Below are positions 22,800-33,690 of a DNA stretch of 64,000 nt, piece after piece; positions within the stretch are counted from its first letter, which is position 1, and each line of letters starts with the position of its first letter. Location of the stretch: the NCBI RefSeq assembly GCF_963678975.1, contig NC_089278.1, positions 7,529,479-7,593,478 on the forward strand, read 5' to 3'. The notes beneath the pieces are model-generated. The model saw nothing but the letters and a program-made list of their open reading frames with translations. It did no database searches and was not told the DNA's origin. The stretch is from Dysidea avara (Eukaryota; Porifera; Demospongiae; Dictyoceratida; Dysideidae). A program made the position numbers and the translations under genes.

Positions 22800-23400
22800 T
22801 ACAACTTTATTATCAAAGAACCTTAGATTCAGTGATCCGGTATATAGTACTGTTGAAGTACGTATAGGTAAAAGAATGTTGCACTGTTTACTGGTCTGAT
22901 TATTGGATTTTTTTATTGTTTTGTTTTTATTAATAGACTTTGTAAAAAGTCTGCATTAAAGGTCTGTGGGTAAACTGTACCAATAGCCAAAATACACATG
23001 TATTACATACATGTAATTACAACTACAGTACAAATTGCAATTACACCAATAGCTATACTACTACTACTAAAGTTACTACTCATTGTTAGATGGAATGGAT
23101 CTAAGCAGAAATGTAATATAAAGAGTTACTTGGGTCAAAATTTATTAGGAAATGGTTGAACATGTAGAGTTTCAGCTGTCTTCTGATTGTGTCCATAGGT
23201 TAATTAATTGGAAGCACATTCTATAAGCAAGGGATTCTGTTGAAGTGGGAATGCCTATTAGGTGAAAGTGTGTACTTTAATGTAAGTCGGGAGGAGCCAG
23301 AGAAGATGGCTTGAAAATAAACTGACTGTTGGATATTTTAATCACTTAATGAAAAATAAAATGTCTGCTATTTTATAAGGATACATAAATGGCAAAAGAT
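22800..23400. other. Sirtuin 3' flank, no gene seen
   Basis: AT-rich sequence without coding signal. AATAAA-like words occur only beyond 23.3 kb, so the polyadenylation site is not resolved. Confidence 0.4.
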
Positions 23401-23409
23401 TGTATATGG

Positions 23410-23788
23410 GTCAGAATCAAGCAGAAAATACATTTGATCATGTATGTGAAATTAGTAGATGAGCTTGCTTAGTCCTGTGTAAAATTGCAAAGCAACTTGA
23501 GATCGTTTCTGTGTTTCTCAAATACATGAACCTGTGATGGGTATATAGAAAGCAGTGCAAAACTCTTGCAGTGTTAAGTGACCTCTTCTATGTTCCACAC
23601 TCAGACAAAGCTGGAGCAATATGTAGCAACCATACTTGATTTACACCATGTGGAATCCTGTGTTTAGCCAACCTGTAAATTTGTGTTAGTTCTTTAGCTG
23701 GCAATCCGCTCTAGACTTCTGTCCAGTTTCCTTTCGCATAAGTGACGTAGAATAATATTTAACACAAGGGTTAAGTACATTCATGCAA
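23410..23788 (-). pseudogene. Decayed NLR fragment
   Basis: The nucleotide sequence aligns with the region of the intact NLR at about 39.92-40.43 kb: shared blocks CTTGCTTAGTCCTG, GTGTTTCTCAAATAC, CAGACAAAGCTGGAGCAATA, AAGTGACGTA and ACACAAGGGTT, in the same order. Internal deletions and frame breaks leave no open frame. It covers part of the helical region between NACHT and LRRs and is a third NLR locus in the window. Confidence 0.75.
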
Positions 23789-23799
23789 ATAACACTTTA

Positions 23800-25270
23800 T
23801 AAGGATACAATTCTACACTAGCAAAGGTTGTAGAGTTCATTTTTAATTGTGTTGTGACCTGAGCTGTTACGCATGCAGCGATATTATAGCAATAGTTGAC
23901 AAATGAAGTTTAAGACTAACCTAAGTTAATGGTGGTGCATCCACAACCAGTACAAATCTAGAGCAGGGTCACGTACATGTACATCTACTAGAACCATGTG
24001 GATGCTCACTGTCAACATGTGCCATGCTGCAGTTAATTATAAGTGTGAGTTAGTTGGCTTGCAGTCTTACTTGTGCTTTTTTTCTTTATAATTATTTAGG
24101 ACCGCGTCACATACAACCAAGTACATACACCAACATTGCAACCTACCCATTGGGCAAGTATAAACAGTGCCATAGGAAACACTCAGAGCAGTATGCGTGT
24201 ACCTGTGGAAATGATACATATGCATACGTACACAGGCAAGGGAGTTTAACTGGCATCAGAAAACCACAATACTAAAACACAACCTACACAAAAAACCAAG
24301 TTAAGTTAGCTATATTGAAAGTAACTATATATTGTAGGTGTGACGTGTCTCTGAAGATGACTCAGCAGTGAAGTGAGGCTATGCAGAATAAGGGATATGG
24401 TGAAGGCACAATTAGCAATTGATCCCAATCAAGCCAATATGGCACAACAGACTCTGTTGTAACTAGAGGCCATCAGCGGTGTGGCATTGGCACAGTCTAT
24501 AATATTATGCATACAGCCATGCACGACATACAGGAGATAGTTACACATTGTTGTATATGCAGCACTGCATCGGCTTCTTGTTTAGCTATTACAGACTCAC
24601 AGTAGACTAGTAGTTAAGCCGAGTGGAAAATAATTCCAGCCGCCAGCAAGCCAGATGAAGGTGCCGGTATAATGAAAATAATCAGTCCAGCAGCTAGCAA
24701 GCCAGATGAAGGATGAAGATGTAGACCTATAATACAATTACCGGTACAAGTATTACATTACTTATTACCTTGCTGTTCCAGCTGGTTGTTTATGAGCGCA
24801 TCAGCTGGTATCCCAACTGGTCATCAGCTGGTCCTTGAACCGTCCTTCACTGCATGACGCCTGGAGCGCATATCCTGCACACAAAATACACAGTTACAAA
24901 CATTTAAACATACTTGTAATGTTGTTGCTTACCAGTAAAGTGGCGCCTGGCCTCTCCGCGGACGTTTACTAATCTTCTCGTTCGAGCAATCTGTAATTAA
25001 ACAAGGGCGTGGTGCCGGGCGTTATATAGAATTACACGGACGGTAAAGTCGTCAGCACGAACAGGCGTACTTATTATACGGTTGTGCCTTCATTCACAGG
25101 CGAATCTATCCCCGCTTAGTTCATGTCTCTAGACCTCGTAGTTTTCTCAAACATTATTTATTATTTATTTATTTATTCATTCATTATATTAATGACGTAA
25201 TTTTAACCGAATTTCGTATTATTCTTACTAGCTACTTGGTTGTATAATGTATTGCAGAGACAGAAAATTA
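23800..25270. other. No recognised gene
   Basis: A partial direct repeat of about 50 bp lies at 24630-24715 (CCAGC(C/A)GC(C/T)AGCAAGCC, AGATGAAGG). Otherwise no domain, RNA gene or convincing open frame was seen up to the LTR element. Confidence 0.4.
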
Positions 25271-25274
25271 TAAA

Positions 25275-25495
25275 TGTAGCACAGGCCGCTCGGAGTCCAC
25301 TAACTCGTGAAGGTACAGTAAATGATATATCTCACAACAACAACAAAATCAGTCACACACTAACTCTGTGTACAAAAGGATGTCCTAGAGTTACAAGTGT
25401 TTATTAGTGGCATGCAAGTTGTTAATACCTATACAAAGATCTGTTAGTTACAACATTACTGTAGTGCATAATATTATAGTAATCACAGTATTACA
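25275..25495 (-). repeat. 3' LTR
   Basis: 221 bp, reading TGTAATACT...GCTACA in the sense direction. A sense AATAAA polyadenylation signal is at 25400-25405. By eye it matches the other LTR at every position. Confidence 0.95.
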
Positions 25496-25512
25496 CATGT
25501 CCCCTCCTTGTA
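25496..25512 (-). other. Candidate polypurine tract
   Basis: The sense sequence AAGGAGGGGACATG lies immediately before the 3' LTR, where plus-strand priming is expected. Confidence 0.45.
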
Positions 25513-25527
25513 AGTACATGTCCCATG

Positions 25528-28500
25528 TCAAGGAACCCCATCTTGATAGCGAAGTGGCTTACGTCGATTTCTGCGTTGCGGGTATCTTCTCAAGTTATTT
25601 CTGTCCTCACTTTGTGGGTACAGCAGTACTTCTGGTGCCTCAACTTCCTCTTCCTCATAGTCATCTACCAGTTGTAGGACAGTTCCTGGAGGTGTGTTGA
25701 TGCTGTCTTCTTCTATTGTATTTTGCACTTGACTATCTTGGGTTCCACTGCCAGGTTGGCTTCTATCTCGCATTTGCTGAGGACATGGTTTCAAACGTTC
25801 AAAGTTCACTACTTGGCGTCTTCTACTGCCCGTGTCCTGAATGCGGTATACCAGATCTGAGATCCTCTTTATGATTCTATACGGGCCAGTCCATGGGCAG
25901 TGTAGTTTCTTTGCTTTATGTTTTCCTACCACTGGGGTAAATAACCAAACCAGATCTCCCTTTTCATATGGTTCACCGTGTACCTTTTTGTCATAGTGTT
26001 CTTTCTGTCTGCAGGCAGCCCCTAGGGAGTGCTTTCGTGCAAGTTGATAACTTTGCTCTAATGACTGGCGGAGTGTGCTCACATACTCTAATGGGGTGAC
26101 TGGAGGAGTGTTGGGATTCCCATAAATGATGTCAAGTGGTATCTTTGCTTTCCTTCCATACATCATATAGAAAGGGGAATACCCAGTGGAAACATGCTCG
26201 CTTGTGTTATATGCAAAACACACCTTTGCTAAGTGGCTTTCCCAGTCCTCACCCTGTTCATCTGTAACTGTAGCCAACATAGCCAGAATAGTTCTGTTGA
26301 GCCTCTCCACAAGGCCATCACCCTGTGGGTGGTAGGCGGTGGTGTGTGTCTTGTTGATTTTTAACAGCTTGCTTACTTCCTTTACCAAGGTGGACTCAAA
26401 TTGTGCCCCTTTGTCTGTATGCAGCTGTTCGGGGATCCCAAATCGACAGAACATGTTATCAACCAGCCTATTAGCTATTGTTTTGGCCTCTTGGTTGGGA
26501 ATTGCATAGGCCTCAGCCCATCGTGTAAAATAGTCGGAGACTACTAGGATGTACCGGTTGCCATTGCTATTTCTAGGGAATGGACCAACAATATCTGCGG
26601 CCACCATTTGCATGGGGTATCCACATCTGATGTTTTGTAGTGGGCCTCTGTGCTTCTGGGTTGGTCCTTTCTTTGCAGCGCAGTGTGGGCAGTTCTGGCA
26701 CCATTCTTTGGAGCTTTGAAAGTAACCTGGCCAATAGAACCGTTCTTGCAGTTTCTTAAATGTCCTGTCTTCGCCCAGGTGCCCACCCATCCTTCCTCCA
26801 TGTATTTCCTGTAAAACTGAGGCCTGGTGGTCCTTGGGGACTACTAATTGGAAGTGTAGTTGACCCTGGCCAGCCTTCTCAAACTTTCTGTATAGAACAC
26901 CATGTTGGAGCACTAGCTGGTCCCACTGTTGTGTGAGCTGGGTTACTTCTCTACGATGTCCCTTGAGAGTGTCAGCTATAGGTTTACAACCTGCTTCTTT
27001 AGCCTGTAGCACTGGCCCAATGATGTCATCTTGTGACTGTGCTGTTTGCAGATCGATGTCTGTAGTTGACCGCTCCCTCTCAGCTATACTGGTTGCTGCC
27101 ACCTGATGTGTTCCTTCATTGCCACAGTGTGACTCAAGTCGGTGGCATTGGTTGCACGGCCGACGTGACAGAGAATCGGCATTTGAGTGGCGTTTTCCAG
27201 GGCGATGCACAATTTCGAAGTGATATTCTTGCAGTTGCTCAATCCAGCGTGCTAATTGGCCCTCTGGTTCCTTGAAATTCTGCAACCATGTTAATGATCC
27301 ATGGTCAGTTCGAAGCACAAATGGATTACCAAGTAGGTAGGGACGGAAGTGCTGGATGAATTTCACTGCTGCCAGCAGTTCTTTCCTCGTGACGCAATAC
27401 TTCCTCTCTGACTTACTTAAGGTACGGCTGGCATAGGCAACTACAACCTCCTTCCCTTCATGCTGCTGGGAGAGCACAGCACCAATACCATCATAGCTAG
27501 CGTCCGTGTCCAGAATGAACGGCTTGGCAAAGTCTGGGTAAGACAGGACTGGTGATGTAGTTAATCGGTGTTTCAACACTGCAAACGCTTCGGAGCATTC
27601 TTTAGTCCATTGGAATTGACGTCCCCTTTCTGTCAGTCTATAGAGTGGCTTTGCTATAACTGCAAAGTTGCGGACAAAACGGCGGTAATATGAAGCCAAC
27701 CCTAAGAATTGTTGCACCTCTTTCACTGAGTTAGGTGCTGGCCATTTTGATACCTTGTCTGTTTTTGTAGGATCAGTTGCCACTCCATGTCTTGATACCA
27801 CATGCCCTAAATAGAGAACTTCATCTCTACATAGGGTGCATTTATTAGGCTTAAGCCGCAAGTTGGCTTCTCGTAAGCGTTGCAGAACTATTCCAAGGTT
27901 TTTGAGATGTTCGTTGAATGTTCTTCCCACAATTATAATGTCATCGAGATACACCAAGCATTTGGACCACTGTACTCCTGCTAACACCACATTCATTAGC
28001 CTTTGGAAAGTGGCAGGTGCATTACAAAGACCGAAGGGCATTACTTTAAATTCGAAAAGCCCTTCGTGAGTAGTAAAAGCTGTCTTTTCTCTGTCCTTTT
28101 CATCCATCTCGACTTGCCAGTAGCCACTTAACATATCCAAGGTACTAAACCATTGGGATCCGCTGAGTGTATCCAATGTATCATCAATACGGGGTAGAGG
28201 AAAAGCGTCCTTTGTAGTAACTGCATTCACCTTGCGATAATCCACGCAGAAACGCACTGTGCCATCCTTTTTCTTTACTAATACAACTGGGGACGCCCAC
28301 GGGCTTTTAGAAGGTTGGATAACACCTTTTGACAACATACTACTCAGCAAATTTCGCACCGTTTCCTTATGGTAAGGTGGCGCCCTTCTTGGTGGCTGGC
28401 GGATTGGTGAAGCATCACCCACGGAGATTGTATGTTTTAGCACGTCAGTCCTCCCCAAGTCATCTTCATTAGCTGTAAAGACATCTGCATACCCTAGAAG

Positions 28501-29529
28501 AGCATTATATAATTCATGCTGCTGCTCTGTGGTAAGTGAATCTCCACTCTTGGTCACCAAATCCCACAGGAGCTCTTGTTTGTGAAGAGGGATCTCATCC
28601 TCATCTGTGGAGGAGACATGGCTATCTGAGTCTGGTTTCACGCTCGAAATATTAACTTTATCATCCAGGGGAGAAGCCTTACCAATCTTGCTACCCTTGT
28701 AAAGTGTAACAGCCTCTGTTGAGAAATTTGCTATTCTCATTGGGATGGTTGTATGGTGTCCATCGCTGACTGGTGTCACTACGGAGGAAGCTACTACTAT
28801 AGGACTTTCTCTTGGCAATGCTTCCACTAGCCATGTAGGCGCACTGTTAGTAGGGCTGGACGTCACTGTCATCACTTCTAGCTCGCTCAGTGGTGGGAGT
28901 TCTACTGTCCTTTGCAGTGCAACTGTGATTGTGGATACACCAGAGTCCGGTTGTAGCTGCTCGTTCATCTTACTTTGCAGTGGTATGGCACGTCCGTGCA
29001 TGTGTAGTATTCGTTGCTCCGTATTGATGACGCACTGGTGTTTTTCCAAAAAGTCGAGCCCAAGTATCGCTTGCATGTTTAATCCTCGCGCCACCAAAAT
29101 GTCGGTGCTGACTACTTGGCCTGGAAGTATGATGTCTATGGTTGCCACTCCCTGTACTACGATGGGGCTGCCTTCTACGCCTACTAACTGGCTTCCTCCC
29201 CAAGGTTGTAGCGCGGTTGCTTCGCCACTGTTGTTCACCGATAGCTGCTTCCACGTTTCATTATTAAGCAAGCTCACAGAAGCACCCGTATCTAACATGA
29301 AACTAACACGTACCTTCGAAACAATACCAACAATATGGTACGCTTTGGCGGGGTTCACCGCCAACAAATTAATGACGTCATTGTTACACACAGTACTAAG
29401 TGAAAATTCTACATTACTATCTATGCTATAGTTATCTATATCAGGTTTATGGGTCAATTCAGAGCCCTCGTGTGCCTGACCCTTAGCACTGAGGGCTGCT
29501 AGTTTCCCGACGTACGGCCGGTAGCACAC
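25528..29529 (-). CDS. pol: Pol polyprotein: protease, RT, RNase H, integrase
   Basis: An open frame of 1333 codons in the -1 frame relative to gag, ending TGA. It has no ATG near its beginning (the first possible start is GTG), so it is most likely made as a Gag-Pol fusion by frameshifting at 29502-29508. Numbered from that GTG: protease DTGA at 80-83; RT with STLDML near 465 and YLDD at 527-530; RNase H DTDAS at 674-678 with later acidic residues near 717, 742 and 785; integrase zinc site H910, H917, C947, C950; and catalytic D979, D1039, E1075 (D,D-35-E). A C-terminal GPY/F-like region (GPYRII) follows. All key residues are present. Confidence 0.95.
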   Translation of the reverse strand: MCYRPYVGKLAALSAKGQAHEGSELTHKPDIDNYSIDSNVEFSLSTVCNNDVINLLAVNPAKAYHIVGIVSKVRVSFMLDTGASVSLLNNETWKQLSVNNSGEATALQPWGGSQLVGVEGSPIVVQGVATIDIILPGQVVSTDILVARGLNMQAILGLDFLEKHQCVINTEQRILHMHGRAIPLQSKMNEQLQPDSGVSTITVALQRTVELPPLSELEVMTVTSSPTNSAPTWLVEALPRESPIVVASSVVTPVSDGHHTTIPMRIANFSTEAVTLYKGSKIGKASPLDDKVNISSVKPDSDSHVSSTDEDEIPLHKQELLWDLVTKSGDSLTTEQQHELYNALLGYADVFTANEDDLGRTDVLKHTISVGDASPIRQPPRRAPPYHKETVRNLLSSMLSKGVIQPSKSPWASPVVLVKKKDGTVRFCVDYRKVNAVTTKDAFPLPRIDDTLDTLSGSQWFSTLDMLSGYWQVEMDEKDREKTAFTTHEGLFEFKVMPFGLCNAPATFQRLMNVVLAGVQWSKCLVYLDDIIIVGRTFNEHLKNLGIVLQRLREANLRLKPNKCTLCRDEVLYLGHVVSRHGVATDPTKTDKVSKWPAPNSVKEVQQFLGLASYYRRFVRNFAVIAKPLYRLTERGRQFQWTKECSEAFAVLKHRLTTSPVLSYPDFAKPFILDTDASYDGIGAVLSQQHEGKEVVVAYASRTLSKSERKYCVTRKELLAAVKFIQHFRPYLLGNPFVLRTDHGSLTWLQNFKEPEGQLARWIEQLQEYHFEIVHRPGKRHSNADSLSRRPCNQCHRLESHCGNEGTHQVAATSIAERERSTTDIDLQTAQSQDDIIGPVLQAKEAGCKPIADTLKGHRREVTQLTQQWDQLVLQHGVLYRKFEKAGQGQLHFQLVVPKDHQASVLQEIHGGRMGGHLGEDRTFKKLQERFYWPGYFQSSKEWCQNCPHCAAKKGPTQKHRGPLQNIRCGYPMQMVAADIVGPFPRNSNGNRYILVVSDYFTRWAEAYAIPNQEAKTIANRLVDNMFCRFGIPEQLHTDKGAQFESTLVKEVSKLLKINKTHTTAYHPQGDGLVERLNRTILAMLATVTDEQGEDWESHLAKVCFAYNTSEHVSTGYSPFYMMYGRKAKIPLDIIYGNPNTPPVTPLEYVSTLRQSLEQSYQLARKHSLGAACRQKEHYDKKVHGEPYEKGDLVWLFTPVVGKHKAKKLHCPWTGPYRIIKRISDLVYRIQDTGSRRRQVVNFERLKPCPQQMRDRSQPGSGTQDSQVQNTIEEDSINTPPGTVLQLVDDYEEEEVEAPEVLLYPQSEDRNNLRRYPQRRNRRKPLRYQDGVP
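29463..29508 (-). promoter_or_regulatory. -1 ribosomal frameshift signal between gag and pol
   Basis: In the gag frame the sense strand reads G GGA AAC TAG: a canonical X-XXY-YYZ heptamer (GGGAAAC, 29508-29502) abutting the gag stop. Four bases further (TAGC), a stem forms between AGCCCTC and GAGGGCT (29497-29491 with 29469-29463), extended by GTGC/GCAC (29489-29486 with 29475-29472). This is the standard layout for -1 frameshifting; function is inferred. Confidence 0.85.
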
Positions 29530-30425
29530 CCCCTAGCATAATGGCCTTCCACTCCACATTTCCTGCATATGATTGGCTGCCGTGGACCTGTTGCTTCTTG
29601 CTTCTTGGATGTGTTCGCGGTCGGTGGCAGGTACGGGAGAGAACTTTTGTCGCGACTTTTGTATTCCACATGAGAGGCGATTGTATTCTCAAGATGCTCC
29701 ATCCTCAATGATAGGGATTTCAACAACTCCACTACAGTGTCCTGTCTTGCTTGGATCGTTGCGATAGAAGCATGGTTTCCGTCTTTTATGTTGGCGTCCA
29801 CGTTATCAGATGATGACGTCACTGCTGCAACTTTGAGGCCAGGTGTTAATGAGAGATGAGTCTCCGCCTCCAGCGTATACGTTACGGCTTCATTCAAATT
29901 TTTTGGACGTCGTTGGCGAACTGATAAGGCGATCGTTGGCTTGTCAATAAGGCTGAGAAATCGGCTTAGTGACAGTTGCTCCCTTGCCTTATCATCCAGA
30001 TCAGGGAAAGCTCTGTCTGCTAGGCTATGGAGGTTGTCCGCCAAGTCACCCCACGATTCTTTGTCCAGATGTTTCCTGGCATGAAATTCGGCAGCATAGA
30101 GATCTTGCTTACAGCTGGGTTCAAACCGCTCACGGAGAGCTATTTTGGCGTTTTCATAAGTGGACTTGGCGTCTTGATTGAGACGTTCCCACGCAGTCTG
30201 GGCTTTTCCCGTCAGCCGGACTTGTAACCAGAGGAGCTTTGTTCCTTCATTCCACCCGTTTATCTGCGCCACGCTGTCGAAGTGGGCAATCCATTGGTCC
30301 CAACGGGTACTCTGATCCCCATTATAAGCTTCAGGCATTATAAGTGGACGACTAACAGGGTTACGAGTACCTTCTTGATCTTGGACACCATCGCCAGTGA
30401 CGACGCTATTAGATCCAGTAGACAT
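29499..30425 (-). CDS. gag: Gag polyprotein
   Basis: 308 codons starting with ATG, 183 bp after the 5' LTR. The central part is a retrotransposon capsid-type helical domain (QWIAHFDSVAQINGW, LRERFEPSC). The C-terminal CRKCGVEGHYARGC (about 287-300) is a CCHC zinc knuckle that binds RNA. The stop TAG (29501-29499) directly follows the slippery heptamer. Forms the virus-like particle of the element. Intact. Confidence 0.92.
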   Translation of the reverse strand: MSTGSNSVVTGDGVQDQEGTRNPVSRPLIMPEAYNGDQSTRWDQWIAHFDSVAQINGWNEGTKLLWLQVRLTGKAQTAWERLNQDAKSTYENAKIALRERFEPSCKQDLYAAEFHARKHLDKESWGDLADNLHSLADRAFPDLDDKAREQLSLSRFLSLIDKPTIALSVRQRRPKNLNEAVTYTLEAETHLSLTPGLKVAAVTSSSDNVDANIKDGNHASIATIQARQDTVVELLKSLSLRMEHLENTIASHVEYKSRDKSSLPYLPPTANTSKKQEATGPRQPIICRKCGVEGHYARGCATGRTSGN

Positions 30426-30587
30426 TCCGGTGGTTCAAGTACAGTTGATTAGTGATTTTCTACAAGAAACAGTACGGCGAGAACAGTAGAACTTAGCAGG
30501 TGAAATGGCTGACCTCAACAGGTACCGTTATCAAACTATCTGTCACGGTACCACAACGTTTAAGCTTAGTGGTTGATCTGGTCAGCC

Positions 30588-30606
30588 AGTAGTGTCGACT
30601 ACGCCA
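30588..30606 (-). other. Candidate primer-binding site
   Basis: Two bases after the 5' LTR the sense strand reads TGGCGTAGTCGACACTAC, starting with the TGG expected for pairing with a tRNA CCA end. I cannot assign the tRNA from memory. Confidence 0.45.
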
Positions 30607-30608
30607 GT

Positions 30609-30829
30609 TGTAGCACAGGCCGCTCGGAGTCCACTAACTCGTGAAGGTACAGTAAATGATATATCTCACAACAACAACAAAATCAGTCACACACTAACTC
30701 TGTGTACAAAAGGATGTCCTAGAGTTACAAGTGTTTATTAGTGGCATGCAAGTTGTTAATACCTATACAAAGATCTGTTAGTTACAACATTACTGTAGTG
30801 CATAATATTATAGTAATCACAGTATTACA
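30609..30829 (-). repeat. 5' LTR
   Basis: Same 221-bp sequence as 25275-25495. In sense orientation it precedes a 183-bp leader and gag. Confidence 0.95.
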
Positions 30830-30841
30830 TAAACATTTAAA

Positions 30842-32020
30842 TTTTTTTTTTTTTTTTTTTTTGAAACCATCAGAATAATGATGAAATGACAAAATTACAT
30901 ACAGAGCCTCGGACACATGCGACTACAAAGATAAGATCCGCGTAGGCATGGCAAGGATACATACAAAAATAATTAACTACAAAACTTAACTTAAAGTGTC
31001 CAGGTTGGATTACTACGTGCATAAAAGATTCTCTGAGAGGAAGTTATAGCCACAGCAGCTGCTCTATCAAGCAATGCTTTCGTCTTGGAAAAACTCAGAT
31101 TTGAAACTCTTTTCATAGATGTTACTGTCTCTGTAAGGTAATGGCCAAGGCAACCAATTTCAACTGTGTGATAATGACTAACAAAACCCAAGCGGTCAAG
31201 CTCAGCAATAATTTGCAGATATTCTGGCTTCTCCTACTTACGTTCTCGTGCAGCAGAAAGGTCAGCACGAGAATTAAATGGGCAGGTAAGTTCCAGAAGT
31301 ACAACAGATTTCATTTCTGCATTATATATAACAATGTCAGGTCGGTGAGAACACACTAGTACAGCAGGGGGAATGGTGGCAGGAGGAGAGTCAGATGCAC
31401 GTTTGCCATCCAAATCAGCAAATATTTCTACATTATCCAAACAAGCTTGCAACTCAGACATCAAACATAATAAAACAGCATCATGACGAAAAGTAAACCT
31501 GCCTTGCTGCAAAGCCACAGGACACCCATTTAGCACATGGTGACAAGTTGGACGAGGTGACAAACAAAGTGAACAAGTTGCACCAGTTTGTATATGCCAG
31601 CGACGTAAATTTAACGGAGTTGGTAATGTATCTGATGAAGCTCGCAGCACAAACGAAAGCTGGCCTGGATGAAAACCCAACAGGAGTCGATTCCACAGCT
31701 TAGAGTCAGCTTCCAGAACAGCACTTGATTCAAATTTACATTGAACAGAGAGAGTGTCCAGCTTCTCTTTGCATAGTGTCAATTCTCTAGAAATGGCAAG
31801 GTGTTTGCTAGCTGTGTAGAGCTTGCGAGCCGTAGGAATAGAGTCCAGTTGAGCTCTGGCTTCATTGAGTAACTCCTGATGAGAACTGTTAATCTGGAGG
31901 AAATTGGAGGAAAGATCCACTTGTAAGGCCAACTCCTTAATCATCGGATCTGATGAGGAGGAGATGTTGGCAAGTAAACTAAGTTTACACTGCACAAAAA
32001 TGATAACATTGACACTCAAT
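30842..32020 (-). pseudogene. RLE-type LINE 3' end (family R copy 1)
   Basis: The minus-strand frame 32019-31234 holds the C-terminal part of an R2/NeSL-like LINE: HPGQLSFVLRASSDTLP, a CCHC zinc finger (CSLCLSPRPTCHHVLNGC) and a restriction-like endonuclease core (HRPDIVIYN, LLELTCPF). One in-frame TAG at 31236-31234 interrupts it; the frame continues to 30991 (HTVEIGCLGHYL). An oligo(T) tract at 30842-30862 on the plus strand is the poly(A) tail. The RT part is absent (5' truncated near 32020). Clearly homologous to 54.65-56.89 kb. Confidence 0.85.
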
Positions 32021-32029
32021 AAATTTAAA

Positions 32030-33690
32030 TTCAGGCTTCCAATTTATAAAAGCAGTCTCATCAAACAGGTTAGAGGAGGGATCAGATGGGTTAGATTCCA
32101 TTACATCAGATCAATGTTGTTCAAGTTGTTCTGCTAGTGTAGAAAACACTGGCCTATCACTGCTATTCAACTGCTAGCAACTCAACATAATCTGATAGCT
32201 AAAAGATGCACATTTTATCACAGAATATAGTCAATAGACACAAAGTTACACTAAACTATAGTCCAAAATGATATGGATGTAATGCTATACAGTATGTGTA
32301 ATACCATGACCACAAGCAAAAAAACCACAGAAATGTAATAATTATATTTGTGTTTGTTAATGGATCATAGCTGAATGCATAGAACAATTTTTACAGTATG
32401 TGGCCAGCTGGGGGAACCCATTGTTTACACAAAATTCTATTTTGCTAAAAGAGCATATTGATATGTAAACTACACGTGTCACAAAAAAATATTTGTTTTG
32501 GTATGCAGTAAAACAAAGCTCTAATCAATAAAACCTATGTATACACACACCATCAGATTCACATGCTCATGGAGAGTAAGAAAATGTTTGTTTTGTGTTA
32601 ACGGCACATGAATTATGTGTGCTTACTTACAATGTGGTAGAATTAAGTTTAAAGATACGTTTACTATCGTCATTATTTGTTGGAATGGCTTCTCTGTGCA
32701 CACAGAGGAATGTATATAGGGAAAGAACTATACCCTGATGAATTTGCCGGCTCATAATGAACAGAATGAGCCAGTCCCATCTTGGTAGCTTGTTTCAGAC
32801 ATGAATTATGATTGATTAATTAATTTACTTGCCATATAGTTACTGTACAAATTTGCTGATCAAACTGACTAGCGCAAGACTGTCAACATAACAGCTGAAA
32901 CTTTGGAAGGCCAATCCTTTGTTATACCAGAGAAGCAATAATTCAAGAAATGTATGAAAACAATAGTTTTTTGGTCAGCCGGTCACATGTATTGTACATT
33001 CTATCACACTGCTCACTTATGCATCATAGTTAGTAGTAGTGGAATGCTAACACCTCAGTATTAATTTATGTAAGTATGAATCGAAAATCCATTCCAAACA
33101 TTTTCTAGAACTCTATTTTTGAACAGCCGTTAAAACAGAAGAACTACAGCCTTCCTGGCCAACTAAATATGAAAAGAAATGCAGTAACTGAAGTGAGCCT
33201 TCCTTGCAATGGCTATCACAAAATAAACATTGGTGGCATCAGATTCTTGACATTAATACCTTTTGTTGTTGAATGCAGAAATTTCCAGATCTAGTTGTGA
33301 GCAACTTAAGCCTCCAGCAACATGCAGTCTAGGCATGCACAGCAGCTGGGATCTGGAATTTCATCTAAATTCAACCTAAACTGTAAAACACTGACTTCTC
33401 ACCAGCATGAATTTAAACGTGCACACAGCACGCTAGCAATGTTATCACACTAGCTACTCTGTCAGTAAGTGGAACACTTGACTAGCATACTTTATCAATA
33501 GTTCTTTCAGTTAATACTTTAGGGAGGTCTTTTACAAAATTCTCAAGCAGTGTGGTACTGCGTATGTATAAAATGCATATATTTCTTCACTACAAAGAGC
33601 TGCAGCCCTCTTCGCCTTGTGCTATCTTTGTCTCTCACCCACTCTTTTATGTGTTACATTTGACGTATAGTACACGCAGCAGTGCTATAA
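32030..33690. other. No recognised gene
   Basis: AT-rich sequence; no conserved frame, RNA gene or clear terminal repeats seen. Confidence 0.4.

Larger units (their letters stand above)
25275..30829 (-). mobile_element. Complete Ty3/Gypsy-type LTR retrotransposon, 5.55 kb
   Basis: Two apparently identical 221-bp LTRs (sense TG...CA) flank gag and pol on the minus strand. TAAA occurs directly outside both ends (25271-25274 and 30830-30833), and extending by one base gives ATAAA if the LTR is read as 220 bp. Gag and pol are both open, and domain order is protease, RT, RNase H, integrase. No env and no obvious chromodomain. Identical LTRs and open frames imply a recent, possibly still mobile, insertion. 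It landed next to the oligo(T) tract of an older LINE. Confidence 0.95.

Noticed and set aside
28745-29431. 228-codon plus-strand frame inside the Gypsy element
   Set aside because: It is antisense to the protease region of pol and has no recognisable domain.
29527-29529. GTG as an independent pol start codon
   Set aside because: Eukaryotic initiation there is unlikely, and a canonical -1 slip site plus stem lies 20 bases downstream, entering pol in the correct frame.
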